In this document: in pieces, positions 62,257 through 64,000 of the stretch | How the letters are laid out: every line of letters starts with the position of its first letter | Numbering within the stretch: the first letter of the stretch is position 1 | DNA from: Szabonella alba | GTDB taxonomy: Bacteria > Pseudomonadota > Alphaproteobacteria > Rhodobacterales > Rhodobacteraceae | Length of the DNA: 64,000 nt | Direction: 5' to 3' | Assembly (NCBI RefSeq): GCF_016765775.1 | Contig: NZ_JAESVN010000001.1 | Span: forward strand, 248,001-312,000 | Position numbers and translations under genes: made by a program | Notes under the pieces: generated by a model | Database searches by the model: none | What the model was told of the DNA's origin: nothing | The model's input: only the letters and a program-made list of their open reading frames with translations

Positions 62257-64000
62257 ATGACCGCTTTGCCCGCCGCTTTGACCGATTGGATGACCGCCCG
62301 GGGCTGGCGGCTGCATCCGCATCAGACCGCGATGCTGGACCGCGCAGCGGATGCGGCGACCTTGCTGATCGCGCCCACCGGGGGCGGCAAGACGCTGGCG
62401 GGGTTCCTGCCGACGCTGGCTGAGTTGGGGGCAGAACAGGCCTTGGCCCCCGACGGGCGGCCTGCACCCGGTCTGCATACGCTCTATGTCTCGCCGCTCA
62501 AGGCGCTGACAGCGGATATCCGGCGCAATCTGCGCAGCCCGGTCGAAGGGGCGGGACTTGCGATCCGGATCGAGGACCGCACCGGCGATACCGGACAGCA
62601 CCAGCGCCGCCGCCAGCGCGCCGATCCGCCGCATATCCTGCTGACCACGCCCGAAAGCCTCGCGCTGATGCTGAGCTATCAGGATGCGCCACGCATCTTT
62701 GCAGGCCTCAAACGGGTGATCGTCGATGAGATCCATGCGCTGGCCGAAAGCAAGCGGGGCGATCAGCTGATGCTGGGGCTGGCACGCCTGGAGCGGCTTG
62801 CGCCCGGAATGCGCCGGGTCGGGCTGTCGGCCACGGTTGAGGATCCCCCTGCCCTTGCGCGCTTTCTGGCGCCCGGCGGGGCAGGGCTTCTGATGGCCGA
62901 TCCCGGGCCAGAGCCCGACATTGCCATGCTGCCGACCGCGATCCCGCCGCCCTGGGCCGGGGGCGGGGCGCATCATGCCATCCCCGAGATTCTGGAACAG
63001 GTGCGCAGCCATCGCACGACCTTGATCTTTCACAACACCCGTGCGCAGGCCGAGCTGTTTTTTCATGCGGTCTGGTTGCAGAATTCGGACAATCTGCCGA
63101 TCGCGATCCATCACGGATCGCTTGCGCGCGACCAGCGCGAAAGGGTCGAGGCTGCGATGACGGCGGGGGCCCTGCGCGCCGTGGTCTGCACCGGAACGCT
63201 GGATCTGGGCATCGACTGGGGCGATGTCGATCTGGTCATTCAGGTCGGCGCGCCCAAGAACGTCAAACGTCTGGTGCAGCGGATCGGCCGCGCAAACCAC
63301 CGCTATAACGCGCCCTCCAAGGCGCTGCTGGTGCCCGCGAACCGCTTTGAGGTGGTGGAATGTCACGCCGCACTTGAGGCCGTGCGCGCCCGTGATCTGG
63401 ATGGTGAACCACGCGGACCTGGCCCGCTGGACGTTCTGTGCCAGCATATCCTTGCCACCGCTGCCGCCGGTCCTTTCGACGCCTCCGCCCTTTATGATGA
63501 GGTCCGTCAGGCCGGTCCCTATGCTGCGCTGTCCCGCGCCGATTTCGATGCCTGTCTCGATTTCGCGGCCACGGGCGGCTATGCGCTGCGCGCCTATGAC
63601 CGCTGGCAAAGGCTGATGCTGCGCGACGGGTGCTGGCAGTTGCGCGATCCGCGCAGCGCCGCGGTGATCCGGCAGAATCTGGGCACGATCATCGGCACGG
63701 AAACCCTGAAGGTGCGGATGCGCAACCGCGCAGGCGGCGCGCCGCTGGGGGAGGTCGAGGAAAGTTTTGCCGCGACCCTGACCCCCGGCGATACCTTCCT
63801 GATCGGCGGACAGGTCGTGCGCTATGAGGGCCTGCGCGAGATGGTGGTGGAAGTGTCGCGCCAGCCCGGGCGCGATCCGAAGGTCGCGGTGTTCGGCGGC
63901 ACGAAATTCGCCACCTCGACCAAGCTGACCGAGCGCATTCTTGCGCTATTCGCCTCGGGTGACTGGTCGGGCCTGCCCCCGGCCACTGCCGGTTGGCTGG
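62257..64000 (+). CDS. lhr: Ligase-associated Lhr-type DEXH helicase (right-truncated)
   Basis: The first 581 residues of a protein usually about 800 long; the frame is open at the window end. Superfamily 2 helicase motifs: HPHQ (Q-motif region), APTGGGKT (39-46), VSPLKAL, LLTTPESLALML, VIVDEIHAL, GLSATVE, and in RecA domain 2 LIFHNTRAQAELFF, CTGTLDLGIDWGDVD and QRIGRANH. The winged-helix and Lhr-core domain begin after about 400. It works with PdeM and a DNA ligase in repair in related bacteria. The ATG at 62257 has no strong ribosome site. Confidence 0.93.
   Translation, partial: MTALPAALTDWMTARGWRLHPHQTAMLDRAADAATLLIAPTGGGKTLAGFLPTLAELGAEQALAPDGRPAPGLHTLYVSPLKALTADIRRNLRSPVEGAGLAIRIEDRTGDTGQHQRRRQRADPPHILLTTPESLALMLSYQDAPRIFAGLKRVIVDEIHALAESKRGDQLMLGLARLERLAPGMRRVGLSATVEDPPALARFLAPGGAGLLMADPGPEPDIAMLPTAIPPPWAGGGAHHAIPEILEQVRSHRTTLIFHNTRAQAELFFHAVWLQNSDNLPIAIHHGSLARDQRERVEAAMTAGALRAVVCTGTLDLGIDWGDVDLVIQVGAPKNVKRLVQRIGRANHRYNAPSKALLVPANRFEVVECHAALEAVRARDLDGEPRGPGPLDVLCQHILATAAAGPFDASALYDEVRQAGPYAALSRADFDACLDFAATGGYALRAYDRWQRLMLRDGCWQLRDPRSAAVIRQNLGTIIGTETLKVRMRNRAGGAPLGEVEESFAATLTPGDTFLIGGQVVRYEGLREMVVEVSRQPGRDPKVAVFGGTKFATSTKLTERILALFASGDWSGLPPATAGWL

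Overview
The window reads as chromosomal DNA of a high-GC alphaproteobacterium, most likely Rhodobacteraceae (Paracoccus/Rhodobacter-like). The evidence is gene content and order: ruvC-ruvA, ruvB, ybgC-tolQRAB-pal-cpoB-tilS-ftsH, mce-DUF1467, fhs-chorismate mutase-folD, SDR-uvrC with pgsA-moaD-moaE, a DUF1127 micro-gene, and split 'ligase-associated' repair genes. The genus cannot be fixed from sequence alone. Both edges cut a gene: ilvD on the left and an Lhr-type helicase on the right. No rRNA, tRNA, CRISPR array, transposase or phage gene is visible.

Layout. 1-2.8 kb: end of ilvD, a lipoprotein and two lineage-type hypotheticals. 2.8-5.5 kb (minus): a two-component pair made of a hybrid PAS histidine kinase and an OmpR-type regulator. 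5.8-15.1 kb (plus): a long acyl-CoA ligase/LIV-type ABC transporter operon (ligase, ATPase, unknown exported protein, two permeases, binding protein, second ATPase, PaaK-like ligase lacking the usual ATP loop). 15.2-22 kb: degenerate caspase/peptidoglycan-binding protein, SppA-type protease with a small zinc-ribbon-like membrane protein, Ca2+/Na+ antiporter, FolM-like SDR, uvrC. 22-25.4 kb: efp and epmA between uvrC and pgsA-moaD-moaE. 25.6-31 kb: aspS, a DUF1800/DUF1501 pair, a GNAT enzyme. 31.2-36.1 kb: orphan receiver protein, methylmalonyl-CoA epimerase with DUF1467, EI24 protein, nitroreductase, prmA, small membrane proteins including DUF1127. 36.4-51.6 kb: ruvC-ruvA, an htpX-plus-envelope-pair insertion, ruvB, then the Tol-Pal cluster, tilS and ftsH. 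51.8-64 kb: methyltransferase/MOSC pair, a 26-codon candidate microprotein, fhs, chorismate mutase, folD, thioesterase, pdeM, yebC, SLC13 permease, EamA exporter, YmdB-type phosphodiesterase, lhr.

How genes work together. The 5.8-15.1 kb operon looks like an uptake-and-activation system for an organic acid. The Tol-Pal block maintains the envelope. RuvABC, UvrC, PdeM and Lhr serve DNA repair. Fhs and FolD run one-carbon folate chemistry. EpmA probably lysylates EF-P.

The most unusual signal is not a gene. A family of intergenic elements recurs at seven places. Six copies share a C/G hairpin with a CGCTG loop. Four of those also have a second 6-bp hairpin with a constant TGC loop and three different but perfectly paired stems, followed by a conserved tail. 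The changing stems look like compensatory change and suggest a structured RNA or a mobile palindromic repeat. Other points are a shared palindrome core (GCAAGGATTGC) in two divergent intergenic regions and a consensus DnaA box in an AT-rich gap before uvrC.
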